From Microplitis mediator (Eukaryota > Arthropoda > Insecta > Hymenoptera > Braconidae): a stretch of DNA of 64,000 bases. Made by a program: the position numbers and the translations under genes. The notes under the pieces are model-generated. The model was given only the letters and a program-made list of their open reading frames with translations, was not told the DNA's origin and ran no database searches. Positions 1 through 10,928 of the stretch are shown here, piece after piece. Position 1 is the first letter of the stretch. Each line of letters starts with the position of its first letter. The stretch spans positions 8,478,348 through 8,542,347 of the forward strand of contig NC_079974.1 in NCBI RefSeq assembly GCF_029852145.1, in the 5' to 3' direction.

Positions 1-1
1 A

Positions 2-280
2 CCAGGGTGTCGCAAGTGCAAAGAGAAGGGGCACTCCTTCGACAAGTGTCCGAATGATCTGCGAAGCGAATGTTACTGCACAAATTGTAGACGGCTTGGG
101 CATACGAACAACACATGTCCATATCAAAATTGGTGTACTGATGGTTATAGAGCAATAAAAGGGTACTGTCATCATTGTTCCACGCAACATCCATTTGTGA
201 ATGACCCCTGTCAAACATGTAGACAGCGTGTTAAATTGACAAAAGCAGCGCGGGGTGCATATTTCACATTGCCCCCGTAA
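2..280 (+). CDS. C-terminal part of a zinc-knuckle (Gag/nucleocapsid-like) protein
   Basis: The reading frame is open from base 2 to a TAA at 278-280 (92 residues) and enters from outside the window. It contains two canonical CX2CX4HX4C knuckles back to back (C-RK-C-KEKG-H-SFDK-C, then C-TN-C-RRLG-H-TNNT-C) and a third variant, CX2CX3HX6C. Paired CCHC knuckles are typical of retroelement Gag proteins and of some nucleic-acid-binding host proteins. The basic tail (RQRVKLTKAARG) fits RNA binding. No protease or polymerase follows, so it is either the last piece of a gag ORF or a solo gag-derived gene. It lies antisense within intron 5 of chitin synthase. The family is not further identified. 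Confidence 0.6.
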   Translation, partial: PGCRKCKEKGHSFDKCPNDLRSECYCTNCRRLGHTNNTCPYQNWCTDGYRAIKGYCHHCSTQHPFVNDPCQTCRQRVKLTKAARGAYFTLPP

Positions 281-855
281 TTACCGGAAGTGACGTCAGA
301 ATTTATGTGAACCAGAAAGAAGACAAGGACTGCTCAACCAGAAAGTGTGATATAAACAATAGTGCTTTTATATATACCTGTTTTTTGTTTAATTATTATT
401 TTTATTTTTCACTTTTAAAATTCTCATTCACATAAATGCAAATTCTCTATTATGACAAATGTGTTAGGCTAGAAAAGTTTATATTTTCTTGATTTAACCA
501 TGTAATTTGATTGGACAATTAAGTCAGAAGTAATTATTATCAGCATTTGTACTTTTTAGTTTTCAATTACTATCGGTAATTTAAATTTTTTGTTCTATCT
601 ACTACCAGAAAGGTACCTGAGTGTAGATTAGAAGACATTGATGAGTCCAAGCAAAACTGAGATAATGACTTAAAAATTTTTGATGTTTTTTATAGTATTT
701 ATAATATATATTATTGTACTAGTGTATAAGAATACACAAGTATTATATTCTATTTTTTAACTGGAATAGCAGCTAGTGAATTGTAAGGCGGTATTTCAGA
801 GTTTATGCCACTGAATGAATGTATTACTATTGTATTGTATGAATGAGTATGCTAT
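281..855. other. AT-rich stretch without recognisable gene
   Basis: Non-coding sequence between the zinc-knuckle ORF and the LTR-like block. I see no open frame with a recognisable motif and no clear repeat structure. Confidence 0.5.
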
Positions 856-1415
856 TGTCGGCGCTGTACACATTGGTTGACTTCAACCCTTGCTATCATC
901 GAATGTCATTGATAATACCCCGGGTTAAAGTTGTGGTGGTACGAAGTTGGTTCTTGTGCCTCCGTACATACTCGCCTGAGGGTAATGTCACGTGGGACTA
1001 TGCGTCAGCATGTCTATAAAAGGGCGCGCAATCAATCATATTGAGCTTTTTCAAGTCTGCAGTGCTAGTAAACTCAACTTGTCATATTAGAGTTACTAGT
1101 GTAATTTAGCATTTAGTCTAAATTACCTCAGTTTGAACCGGTCACATTTAGTTGATTGCGCGAAGCTCCCGTACAGTTAGTTACGGTACCAGTATTTGTA
1201 ATTACATTTAGTTAATTACGGTACAAGCATATATTAGTGACTGTTAGTTAGCTACTATATGAACGGACAGTGGGTGATTGAAGTGGCGTTATTATAAGTT
1301 TTTCCTTTAATAAAATCTTATTCTAACAAACGATACCAGTACTGAGTGAATTTGTCTGCGTTATCCTGCCCACCTTATTCGATAAGTGTATTATAAGCTG
1401 CATACTGCTCCAACA
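856..1415 (+). repeat. LTR-like block with core promoter and poly(A) signal
   Basis: A TATA box (TATAAAAGG, 1015-1023) is followed about 300 bases downstream by AATAAA (1309-1314). The block begins TGTCGG at 856 and has CCAACA ending near 1415; another possible end is the ACA at 1640. This order (TG start, TATA, initiator region, AATAAA, CA end) is that of a retroviral-type LTR. Flanking bases do not give a matching target duplication and no primer-binding site follows, so it could be a solo LTR, a degenerate LTR or an unrelated promoter. Confidence 0.4.
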
Positions 1416-2279
1416 ACCAATCCAAGAGGGGTTTCCTGGAGGATCAAGCCACGTCCAAGGACATCAAGGACATCATTCACCGAATTCTTAGGCTAAGTAC
1501 TAGTTTTAGCTTAAATTGTAAGGTCAGTTCGGGTACAAATTAACAGACGAGTCTTTTGGATTGAGCTAGCGGGGCAAATTGACTCACGGAATCTTTACCC
1601 TAAATCCATAAGTACAGAGTTAACGATCCCCAACGTTACAATCCTTTCAATTCATAAAATATAAATCGTTAAATACAAATATTTGCACGAAAATACTTAG
1701 ATAAGTTTACGACATTTTGGCGATTTATCAATTTTCAATAAATCGTAAATAATGTCAATTAAATTTATATCTCACACTGTATTTATTAGCCATTACAGAA
1801 AATTAACTCAAATGATGAGTAATTAATCGACCGAAAATCTTAATTACTACAAATCTGACAGATAATGGATCCAATTTTTTTTTCATGACTGACAATAATT
1901 AAACTACTGGCAACAGCACTTTGCATAGCGAGTGGGTTAGTTTAGTCATTATACGGGAAGCTCAACGAGTCGTAGGTGCACACGCACGAGCGCCAACGAG
2001 TACCTAGTGTGGACCGGAGATAAGTGCTAAGAACGTTGTGCTTGACGGATGATGACTTAACCCACGTGCTATGCACTATACATTTGCAACAAATATCTGA
2101 TTTTTGCGAATTATCATATCTGCAACGTAAAGTCTGAATCGCTGTTTGGCGATACGGTGCAAGTAATTAGTTCTTAAATGGAAAATAGATTAAATCAAAT
2201 CGCATCAAATAGACAGATTGAAAATGATTAATTACTTTAAAAAATTAGCTTTACTTAGAAACGAAATATATCGTTTAGT

Positions 2280-3543
2280 TAATGTTTATAAATGTTTATG
2301 TATTTAGATAATTTTAATTTTAAGATTATTTTTTGTAAGTATTTTTTATTGTTGATTTTCTTAGGGATATTTATGATCGTGACAGTACAATTTTCGAATT
2401 TAGATAAGGGTGTATTTAGTGAGGATTCCACAGCAGTTGACGAGGTTGCTCCAACATTAATGACAATTATGACTGTTTCAACTTTTCGACGTTTTACAAG
2501 CTGACTTGCTGATTCGTTATTTCCGTTTTCTTCAGAATTTGAAGATCAATTTATAACTGACTCCATAATGCTTCCAATTTCAGCTTTTTTTTTCATAGAT
2601 TCCTTGATGTAACCCTCGGCAACTGTTGTTAATTTTGAGTCCCCTAAGAGTTTTAACGTTGTAATATTTACTCTTGCATCAGCTAGCATAGTTGCAGAAC
2701 TTCGACGGAATGAGTGTCCAGTATATGATTTAGGATCTTCTAGCTTTAAATAAGTCGCAATGTCTTCAGGTATTTTTCCAAAAGTATTTAGACCAATTAC
2801 TTGAACAGTACATTTGCCGTTCCTGTAGTTTAGAAAAAATCTATCAGTGGTGGTATGTTTCGGACGTAAATCCGCATATTTTTTAACAATGCGACAAAAT
2901 TTACCCCCGCTAGTGAAAACTTTAGGTCGCTTAGTTTTGGTATTTGGTATACGAACAACGAGAAGATCACCTTCTGGTTTAATGTCATCGACTTTAATAT
3001 TCGTTAATTCACCTCTTTGACAAGCACCACTTATTCCTATGATTAATGCAACCTACAAATTTTTTTTACATAATTTTTATTTTTTCAATAATATCGTATA
3101 AATTACAATTCTCATTTTTGTATCTTTTTTGCCAGAATAATGTCATCGGGAGCTTCTGTTAAAAACTTCTTAGTATTTTCTGGAGTTAAAATATTAGATT
3201 TTTTACAAGAATATCTTCCAGATTTTCTTTTTAACACAGCGGTTAGATCAGCGTATTGACCAATGTCAATTTTTTCTTTTAAACTGATTATTGTTTTTAA
3301 GACTGACCATAAACTAGACGGTTTATATTTATCAATGATTTCGTCAAAATATGCCAACAATATTGACTGTGATGCAGATTAAGTCTTCTGACTGATTCTC
3401 CACTCATCAAATGATTTATATTTAAGTTCATATAACCTTTTTGACTCTTTTGAAAGTAAGTCATTTGATGCTTCTTCAGCCGCCTGCCTTAAATCAAGTG
3501 AGGTTATATATAAAACTGATTCTTGACTGCTCTCTTTACTCAT
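2280..3543 (-). pseudogene. Tyrosine recombinase (Crypton-like) pseudogene
   Basis: On the minus strand a start codon at 3543-3541 opens a frame interrupted by TAA at 3381-3379 and ended by TGA at 3114-3112. A likely splice acceptor (TTTGTAG, AG at 3054-3053) leads to a second exon from 3052 down. That exon has the tyrosine recombinase active-site layout: an arginine in ACQRGEL, the H-x-x-R box in GHSFRRSSATMLADA, and a terminal tyrosine in EGYIKES. These are hallmarks of phage-integrase-fold enzymes; in arthropod genomes this GHSFRRSSAT type is found in Crypton-like DNA transposons. A TGA at 2548-2546 comes just after the tyrosine, yet the frame stays protein-like beyond it to about 2280. 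Three in-frame stops make it a decayed copy. Confidence 0.75.
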
Positions 3544-3767
3544 TTTCTAATTTATTTTTATTGATGAAAAAGAATCAACTTATTCGTTTATAGACACCAA
3601 TATTAAAATAGTTAAATTGATTGTACTACTCATTCCGAATATATTCAGTGTCGAGATTATTTGCTCTTGTGATAATAATAGAGTTTGTTTATGAGAACGG
3701 TCCGGAAATATTTTGTCGTGGGGTTATTTTGTCCGGGATAGTTTGTCGGGGGATCGAGACTCCTGAT

Positions 3768-5615
3768 ACCCTTGTTACCTTATGGACAGACTCTACAGTA
3801 TCTCTCGCATAGATTAAAAGCGATGCAATACGCTGGAAGGAGTTTGTGAAAAATCGAGTTGAAGAGATCCAGACAACTACGCCAGACGATACCTGGAAAT
3901 TTGTCTCCGGGAAACAGAATCCTGCTGACTGTGATTCGCGAGAGCTGACTCCATCGCAACTAATCTCTCATCAGCTTTGGTGGTCTGGTCCCGCCTGGTT
4001 AGCTGAATCAACTCACACCTGGCCTTCATTCACGGCATTTGATGATCAACTGACTGAATATGAGATTTGTTCGAGCGCTGTGCATGCTTGGCGAGCCCAC
4101 AGCTGCCCTTTGACAAGCTATTCTACAAAGACACAACTCTCACCAGACTGCGTCGTGTTATCGCCACTATTCAACAAGCTGCAGCGTGTTTCAAAAGAAT
4201 TCCAAGTTCAAGTCTCACCTCATCACCTCTCCATCCAGCTGATCTACAATTCGCTCTTACATTTTGGATCAAATCCACGCAGCAAGCTTACTTCGCCATC
4301 GAGATTCGATTACTTTTGCAAGGCAAAAGTCTCTCAAAATCACATCTTCTTACTCGGCTCAGAGCGAGGATCGACCAGACAGGGCTACTTCGAGTGGGTG
4401 AACGCCTTCAAAACTCTCAGCTTGACGAGGACGCCAATCATCTACCAATCTTGCCCAAAGATTCAATGATTTTTCGACTTATCATCGCCAACGCTCACAC
4501 ACTTATTCTACACGGTGATACTCAACTCACGCTCAACTACATACGAAAATACTGCTGGATAGTTGGTGGCCGTACTCCTATCAAGTCTTACATCCACCGA
4601 TGCGTCACCTGTACCAGGATACGTGGGGTACGTTCTCAGCAACGCATGAGTCAACTCTCAGCATCACGTGTTACACCATCACTCGTGTTTGAACACACTA
4701 GAGTCGACTACGCAGGTCCAGTGTCTTTCAAGTTTTTTCATGGGCATGGTACACGAAATTACAAGGCTTGGATAGCCGTATTCGTCTGCTTTGCTACCTC
4801 TGCTACACAACTCGAGCTTGTGACCGACTACAGCGCTCAAGGATTTCTCAAAGCCTTCAGAAGCTTTACAACTCACCGTGGAATCTGAAAAACTCTCAAC
4901 AGCGACTGCGGAACCAACCTTCGAGGAGCCAAAGTCCCTCTGAAGAATCTCTTAAAAAGTTTCACCAACGAATCTCAACATCTTCAACAGCTGATCGCCA
5001 ATGGTGGTACCCAATAGAAATTTAATTCACCGAAAGCTCTTCATATGGGTGGCAAGTGGGAAGCTGCCGTTAAATCTGTAAAGCAATACCTAGCCAAAAT
5101 TAACACTGACAAGCTGCTGACCTACGAAGACTTTTCCGCTCTCTTGGCTCAATTTGAAGCAATGCTCAACTCTCGTCCACTCAGTGCTCTCTCAGAAGAC
5201 CCTGATGACCTCACAGCTCAGACTCCAGGTCACTCCATCCGAGGAGCACCTTTGACAACTATTCCAGAATCATCACTGCTCCATATTCCGTCGAATCGTA
5301 TCCCTCCTTTTCAAGATATTCAGCAACGGCTCCAACTTTTCCGATCTCACTGGTCTGTTTCCTGCCCGAAAAATCATCAAATCATCGCCAAGTAGAACCC
5401 GTCATTCCATGACATCGGAGTCGGATCACTCGTTCTTACATCTGACGAGCGATATCTACTATCAAAATGGCCGCGGGGTCGCGTCACAGCTGTTCGCCAC
5501 GGTTAAGACGATCCCACACGTGTTGTCACCATTAAGACTGCCATCTCATCTCATACTCGATCAATTCACAAGCTGGTTCTGTTTCCAATCCCAAGAGACG
5601 AGGAAGATTCTTAAC
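3768..5615 (+). pseudogene. Decayed BEL/Pao pol fragment (RNase H to integrase)
   Basis: The fragment begins in RNase H (LWTDSTVSL) and runs through NPADCDSREL, the integrase zinc domain (HTLILHGDTQL ... CVTCTR), the first catalytic Asp (VDYAGP), the second (NSDCGTN) and the Glu block (GGKWEAAVKSVK), then the C-terminal SDERYLLSKWPRGR region. It aligns by eye, segment by segment, with the intact BEL/Pao pol at 26135-30102 but is clearly divergent. It is broken by TAG at 3810-3812, a frameshift near 4065, TGA at 4886-4888, TAG near 5018, TAG at 5393-5395 and further stops. Gag, protease and reverse transcriptase are missing. It lacks the CGCT enrichment of the intact element, so it belongs to a different, older lineage. 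Confidence 0.85.
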
Positions 5616-5654
5616 GCATTGCTCCAGCAACTGCTCAACTACTTCTCCACCGAG

Positions 5655-6120
5655 CGGAGAAGGGGGTAAAATTTTTATATCTCCCTTGCTTTCTCCCAAC
5701 TGCCGGATCGATCGCCTGATCTGTAGATCGCGCCACCACCTGCATTACCAATACGGGACTGCAACGAGCCTTCTTGCAGCTCTACGTGGAGGCATGACCG
5801 CTGCTGCTTCTGATCAACATACCCTCTCGATATAATTTTCATCTCGCTCTTAAACTTACATTCTCAAAGCTTTTAATTACTAACTATCAGCTTTATCAAG
5901 ACATGTGCTTCGCGACCGCATGGCATTTATACGCTGAACCTGAAAACTAAGATTGATCGCCTCGCATTGCAAATTATTTAGTAATTTAATTCTGAATTAA
6001 TGCCTGACTGTGATATATATGAATAATTAGTGAATTTAATCATGTATCAATAAATAGTATTTTTATAACAACGAAAGTGTGAATCAATTGAAAGTTAGGC
6101 TATAAGTTACCCAGATCCAA
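5655..6120 (+). repeat. Possible polypurine tract and 3' LTR remnant of the decayed BEL/Pao
   Basis: Directly after the pol remnant there is a purine run (GGAGAAGGGGG) and then about 400 bases of non-coding sequence with AATAAA at about 6049. The position fits a polypurine tract and 3' LTR, but no 5' partner is present to confirm it. Confidence 0.35.
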
Positions 6121-6662
6121 TTATTTCCCGCTAAATCCTTACTCGCATTAAACATTATGAGTCCGCCTACAGGGGTGTAGGGGAATATAATTCTTAGAAT
6201 TCCTGTACCCCCACTTCTGTTCGGAAGTCAATTCTACTTCTCCTACTTTACAAGTGTGTGAGAACGTACGTGATTATTTTCATAATCCCGTTATGAGTCT
6301 GCCCGATTGATATCTATAGTTATTAGTCCATTAATTTATAATTAATTATTTAACTATTTATTATAATAATACGGATTCTATGATTAATATGGCAATAACA
6401 TTTATTAAATATGTTATTAAAAGTTGTATTTTGTATTTTAATTAAAAAATAACATTTAATTCGTTTCACCGACGTTCCGATCTCATGTTAAGAGACTGAA
6501 ATGATTTTTTTTTAGTTCATGGATGGGATAGTCTTCGAGAGAAAAATAAGTCGTCGGACTCATAACGAGTGGACCTATAACGCGACTCCACTTATTATAT
6601 TACCCTTATTAGAGTTAATTGTTTTATTATAGTGACATTCAAATTAAAAATTTAAGTCATAC
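6121..6662. other. Intronic sequence with a short inverted repeat
   Basis: No gene is seen. At 6172-6211 an imperfect inverted repeat (GGGGTGTAGGGGAAT against ATTCCTGTACCCC) could form a small hairpin. The remainder is AT-rich intron 5 of chitin synthase. Confidence 0.4.
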
Positions 6663-7498
6663 CTTATTTTTCAAACCATAGTCAGAAGAATCGTCTTTTC
6701 GACGATTGAGCATCAAAGATTGTTCAATTATTAAAGAATCATAAAATGGAACCGCAAAAATACGATTAGTAGTAGCTAATCTTTCACAATGAGTAGTCCA
6801 TATATGCTTGGTAGCCATGATTTGAGACAGTAAAGTAAGTAACCATAGCAAACATTGCCATTGCAGAAATGGGTGACTGAACATTTCAGTTTTTGGCTCC
6901 AAAAAAAATAAGTAATCTGCAACAAATCCGTGTAAGGCACAGGGATTGTTAGTACGTAAAATGCATAGAAAAAATATGAAGATAAAATTTGCAGTAGATA
7001 TCAAACTAATGGGAAGTGCGAACCCAAAACGCTGCATCAAAGTTTTTACGGCGAATTTTCCTGCATGTAAATAAAATAAAAGTAGATTAACAGTAATAAA
7101 ACCCAATGATACAATGACAATTTGTACTTTCATTTTCATTTTAATGACATAAATAAAATATTTACCAGTAGAATACAAAATAAAAGATGTGAAAGCATGG
7201 CTGATCAAGACGGTCAATAGCGTTGATGAATCAACTGTGATAAATGCTACTGTCTCTTCGAGCGTATTATTATTGGACAGTTTACTTTGGGAAGTAATAA
7301 CTTGACTGAGAGTAATGTTATATTTTATTTTGCCTGGGAAACAATTGAAATATGTGTTGATTTTGATATTTTCTAAATAAATTATTATTACGGAAGTACT
7401 GAAAAAAATTGAAATTCGGCATAACGCTGTTATTCCTTGTACAAATCCTCGGCACAGTTCTAATCTCTCTTTGATACCGTAGATCAGTCTAATAAATC
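6663..7498 (-). CDS. CHS: Chitin synthase, exon 5 (N-terminal membrane region)
   Basis: Chitin synthase is a processive family 2 glycosyltransferase of the plasma membrane that polymerises GlcNAc from UDP-GlcNAc and extrudes chitin for cuticle or peritrophic matrix. This 836-base exon follows an acceptor AG (7500-7499) and ends at AAG|GTATGA (donor 6662-6661). It encodes GFIRLIYGIKERLEL at its start, several hydrophobic membrane segments, a GKFAVKTLMQRFGFALP stretch and the run HIWTTHCERLATTNRIFAV then PFYDSLIIEQSLMLNRRKD. The last is the well-conserved block ending the N-terminal region in insect chitin synthases (HIWTPKCERLA..., NRRRDD). The exon has no internal stop and joins exon 4 in phase (ATA G|GA). 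The catalytic exons would lie to the left, outside the window. Whether this is the cuticular or gut paralogue cannot be told. Confidence 0.88.
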
Positions 7499-7559
7499 CT
7501 AAAAATGTTCAGCATTAGCACAATGTTTCATTACAATTTTGAACGTTATTCAATTATAC

Positions 7560-7778
7560 CTATACGACTATTTTCTGTTACATAATTCGGCCACCAACGG
7601 AGAGAACATATTATAAGAATGGCTGGAAACATCCATTGAATATGCTCGTCAATCTCACCCATTGATAACATGAAAACTAAACCACCAATTTGAATCGTCA
7701 ACAATATCATATCAGATATAACTATCATTATTAATTTGCGTTTTTGATCTTTTCGAGATTTATTAAAAGCTAGCAAAC
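7560..7778 (-). CDS. CHS: Chitin synthase, exon 4
   Basis: A 219-base exon between an acceptor (TTACAG, AG at 7780-7779) and donor G|GTATAA (7559-7558). It encodes LLAFNKSRKDQKRK, two hydrophobic segments and CSLRWWPNYVTENSRIG, equivalent to the WWENYV...SPFGFIR signature of insect chitin synthases. Phase is 1 at both ends: the G ending exon 3 at 45188 plus GT here makes Gly, and the final G plus GA of exon 5 makes Gly. The intron to exon 5 is only 61 bases, whereas the intron upstream is about 37.4 kb. Confidence 0.88.
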
Positions 7779-8704
7779 CTGTAATAAAATAGAATCATAT
7801 CATTTAAATTCCGGAATACCAATGCCGGGTCAACAAGCTTTCGATTTAGGCATTTCCTACTTGACGGTTTTAATTTCATACTAGAAACTTTGCACACCTG
7901 ATACGTAGTAATTCGCTCAAGTTTCATTCATATTCTATTGCTATTTTCGGAGTCCCCTTAAAATCTTGGACTCCACGGAACATACATAATAAATCTTTTA
8001 ATAGTACCTGTAATGGATAGCTTCAGAGATATAGCTATCAATTATTATCCGTTTTTGATTTGAAGTGAAACTTGTCTAGTCAGGAATTTCTCATGGAATT
8101 GGTAGAGAATAATGATAAATCAATAAACAAATTGGTAAATAACAGCTATGATTTATATTTATTTATTATTTTAATAAATTTGAATACCAGAGAGGTTAAA
8201 CAGGCATATGACATCGGTATAGAGACACAGTTGGCTCGCGCCACCACCTTCACATATTTATATACATAGACTTTAAAAATAAAAAATAATTGTAAAGTTT
8301 ACAGATTATTTTGTTACAACGAAATAAAACTGACAAAATTAGATTATAATGGGAAATACATAAGTTATTCGGAATCAAAACCATATTCGCGGGCCGAAAA
8401 CGTTGATCTGATTTTAGTCTAACTGGCCGGTATTTGGACTACTTGGTCTTTCATTGAACTTCAATTAAATTTTTGGACTGTTTTTGATCCACTCGGACCG
8501 AAAAATTTGATCTGATTTTAGTCTAATTGGACTATTTGATCTAATTTTGATTTTTCATAAAAATTATAAGCTGTTTTTGATCTGTTGTTTTAAAAAACAA
8601 TTGCGTTACGGGCAGACAAAACTAGATTAATTCTTAAACTTTACAAAATTTTAGCTCTGAAAATTTACAAGGGCTAAACTAGATTTAATCATGGACTTGT
8701 AATA
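7779..8704. other. Intron 3 sequence with short diverged direct repeats
   Basis: No gene is seen. Around 8396-8590 the phrase TTGATCTGATTTTAGTCTAA occurs twice about 110 bases apart together with further TTTGGACT words, suggesting a small degenerate tandem repeat. Confidence 0.4.
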
Positions 8705-9484
8705 TTGCACACATCAAGCTCGAAAGCGCAGGTGTGTTTTATGGACGGTTTTTTTTATTCGACTATTTTACTCACACAAAAATCTTTCTACACTATTTTT
8801 ATTCTACCAAGATAGGTAAAATTGTATACTAGCATATAGAGAATTTATTAAGGAACAATTTAAACCCAATATTAAGTCGATTCATCATTTTATTCGTTCA
8901 AAATAAATTATTTTAACTCAAGAAACCAGTGCTGTCAACTGTTACGTATGAAACTTCGTAAACACGATAACTTTCGATAGACACCATTAATCGGCCTATC
9001 TTTTTTTTTATTGTCTTTGTATTTTTTATCACAAGAACCCTTATGAAAATTACTATCTGAATCCTTTTAGTTTAATTGTAATTCATTAACAACGTAAGAC
9101 TGATTATTCGTAAAAAATTTAGCTGCCATTTTTTTACTGTTATTTTTATTTTTTTCATTGTTTCTCTCTATCAACTACTGGTGGCAGCACAGGCGTATCA
9201 ATATGTTTGAAAAAAAAGCGACATCTAAGACAAAAGGCGGGATATTTAAAAAAAAACGTTAGTTAAAAAATATTAAACTGAAAATAAAAAATGAAAAAAA
9301 TCAAATTGATAATTTGTAAGTTGAATAAAAGTTCATAATAAAAAAAAAATACATTAATATTATATAATAAAAGTAGTGATTAAAAATAAAATGAGCGATT
9401 GAGGTGTGCACTTTTGGATTTTCCAACATTTTTTATTTATGAGTAATATTTATAAAAGATGTATTAAATTACAGAATAGATTAT

Positions 9485-9717
9485 TGTCGAAATTATAGTG
9501 CGCCTATACTATTTGCCATACGCAGCGTTGTACGCAGCGCCCTTTGGGCTGCTTTTTCCTCCCTTCCGGTTCTGGTACTATACACCTATGTATGGGTAAG
9601 TATTTTAATCTCTCGTGAGATCTCTGACTGGTTGTACGTCTGACGAGTGATTTAATAAACTTCAGTCTTATATTATAATTAACAGTGGTTCTTTCTTTTG
9701 AATCCATACCTCCAACA
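9485..9717 (+). repeat. Copia-type LTR inside the left inverted repeat
   Basis: A 233-base block runs from TGTCGAAATTATAG to CCTCCAACA with AATAAA shortly before its 3' end. It is followed at once by GGTCATGGGTCCAGCACG, which resembles the initiator-methionyl-tRNA (internal) primer site of copia elements. A ~100-base leader and an ATG (9825) follow. This is the 5' end of a copia-like retroelement, but no gag-pol continues. It points inward, as does the copy in the right repeat. Confidence 0.6.
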
Positions 9718-9824
9718 GGTCATGGGTCCAGCACGTTTCCACTGCGCGAATTAAAACTCGATTTAATTCTATTCTGCAAAAACTATCGAAGTGAGTTAAC
9801 GAAGTGAAAAATAATCACGTGAAA

Positions 9825-9891
9825 ATGAAATCAAAGGCTAGCACATCTGAAATGACAGATACAACAATGCAGACACAAAATCTTTCTAACC
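9825..9891 (+). other. Short conserved exon candidate ending in a consensus splice donor
   Basis: An ATG downstream of the copia-like leader opens MKSKASTSEMTDTTMQ..., and 67 bases later C|GTAAGTA is a near-perfect 5' splice site. The same ATG and donor are in the right repeat (minus strand, near 22725-22658). It may be the first exon of an element gene driven by the LTR. The downstream acceptor is not established. Confidence 0.35.
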
Positions 9892-9964
9892 GTAAGTAAA
9901 GTATTTAATTAAAAATAATAACGATAATATTAAAAATTACAAACGATTTGAATTCCTAAATTAT

Positions 9965-10928
9965 ACACTGGTCACAGAAATTAAGGGATAGAAAAAAAAT
10001 CCGAAATTTTTAGGTGATTTTCAACATGCTGTAACTCGGTCAAAAATGGTCGTATAAAAAAACTAAAAAAGCAAATTGTAGCCTCAAGTTTCTAGTTTTC
10101 AGATCTGGACCTCAAAATTTTTTATCTCGTACGGTTCCGGAGTAATCATAAGAAAACCAACGAAAAAAAAATTTTCAAAATTTTTGCTGGTCTTTCAATA
10201 CCTCTATGGGCGACAATAAATTTTTTTGAATAATCCGACTGTCTAACTTTTCTCGGAAACTTTATGCCCTTTAATTTGGTGGCCTTAAAAAGTCTCTACG
10301 ACAATTTGGCGCCGAGTTATCATTGATCAAAGCAAAAAAGTCCATTTTGGCTTTGATAATCAATAACTCCGGATATATTGGTCGTACAGAGAATGAAAGC
10401 AGGGTTTTGAAAACTGGAAAACATTCTTTATAAGGCAAAATTAGTGGCATTTGATAGAAAAAATTTTTTTAAAGCGATATTGTTTGGTAAAAAACAGGTC
10501 AAAATTCACAAATTTAAGGATATTCGGAAATCTTGCTATAACTTTGGATATAAAGGATGCACAAAGGATATCTTCGTCTTTTTGTCAACCTCAAAGTGTC
10601 CTGAAGAAACCCTGGGAATTTCAAATCGCTGCGATTTTTCTTTCTTAGTGGCCCGAAGCTTTAAATTTATCGATTTTGTCAAAAATCACCATAATTGGTA
10701 GTTTCTCGGTTTTTGTTCATTTTTTCGATTTGAAAATGGTTTTTTGACCGATAATCTTCATTTCTTTGATCAAAAAGATCAATTATCGGAAAAAATTGAA
10801 AAAAAAAAAATTTTGGAAAAAAAATTTTTTTTTTCAAAATTTTTGTTGTTGTATCTGCAATGATTTATCATTGTCAAAAAAAATTCCTAAAATTTTTTTT
10901 ACCGCTGTAACTGCATCTGCTTCAAATG
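9965..10928. repeat. Non-coding repeat of the CACTGG...AATTAAGGGA hairpin family
   Basis: Begins CACTGGTCACAGAAATTAAG and shares ordered words (AATTAA, GCTGTA, ATGRTCGTAT, AAGCAAATT, TTTCTAGTTT) with the hairpin at 30914-31512 and with 21965-22050. It has no credible ORF and no visible partner arm, so it is a truncated or asymmetric relative. Confidence 0.45.

Larger units (their letters stand above)
8705..9964 (+). repeat. Left ~1.26-kb terminal inverted repeat
   Basis: Matches the reverse complement of 30786-30913 joined to 22587-23715. The outermost ~30 bases contain a GC-rich palindromic core (AAGCKCGAAAGCGC). The inner part (9485-9891) is a copia-type LTR, leader and short exon, present in both repeats. 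Confidence 0.85.

Noticed and set aside
9504..9707. A 67-codon ORF conserved at 9504-9707 (minus) and 22842-23045 (plus)
   Set aside because: It is antisense to the copia-type LTR in the inverted repeats; conservation comes from the repeat itself.
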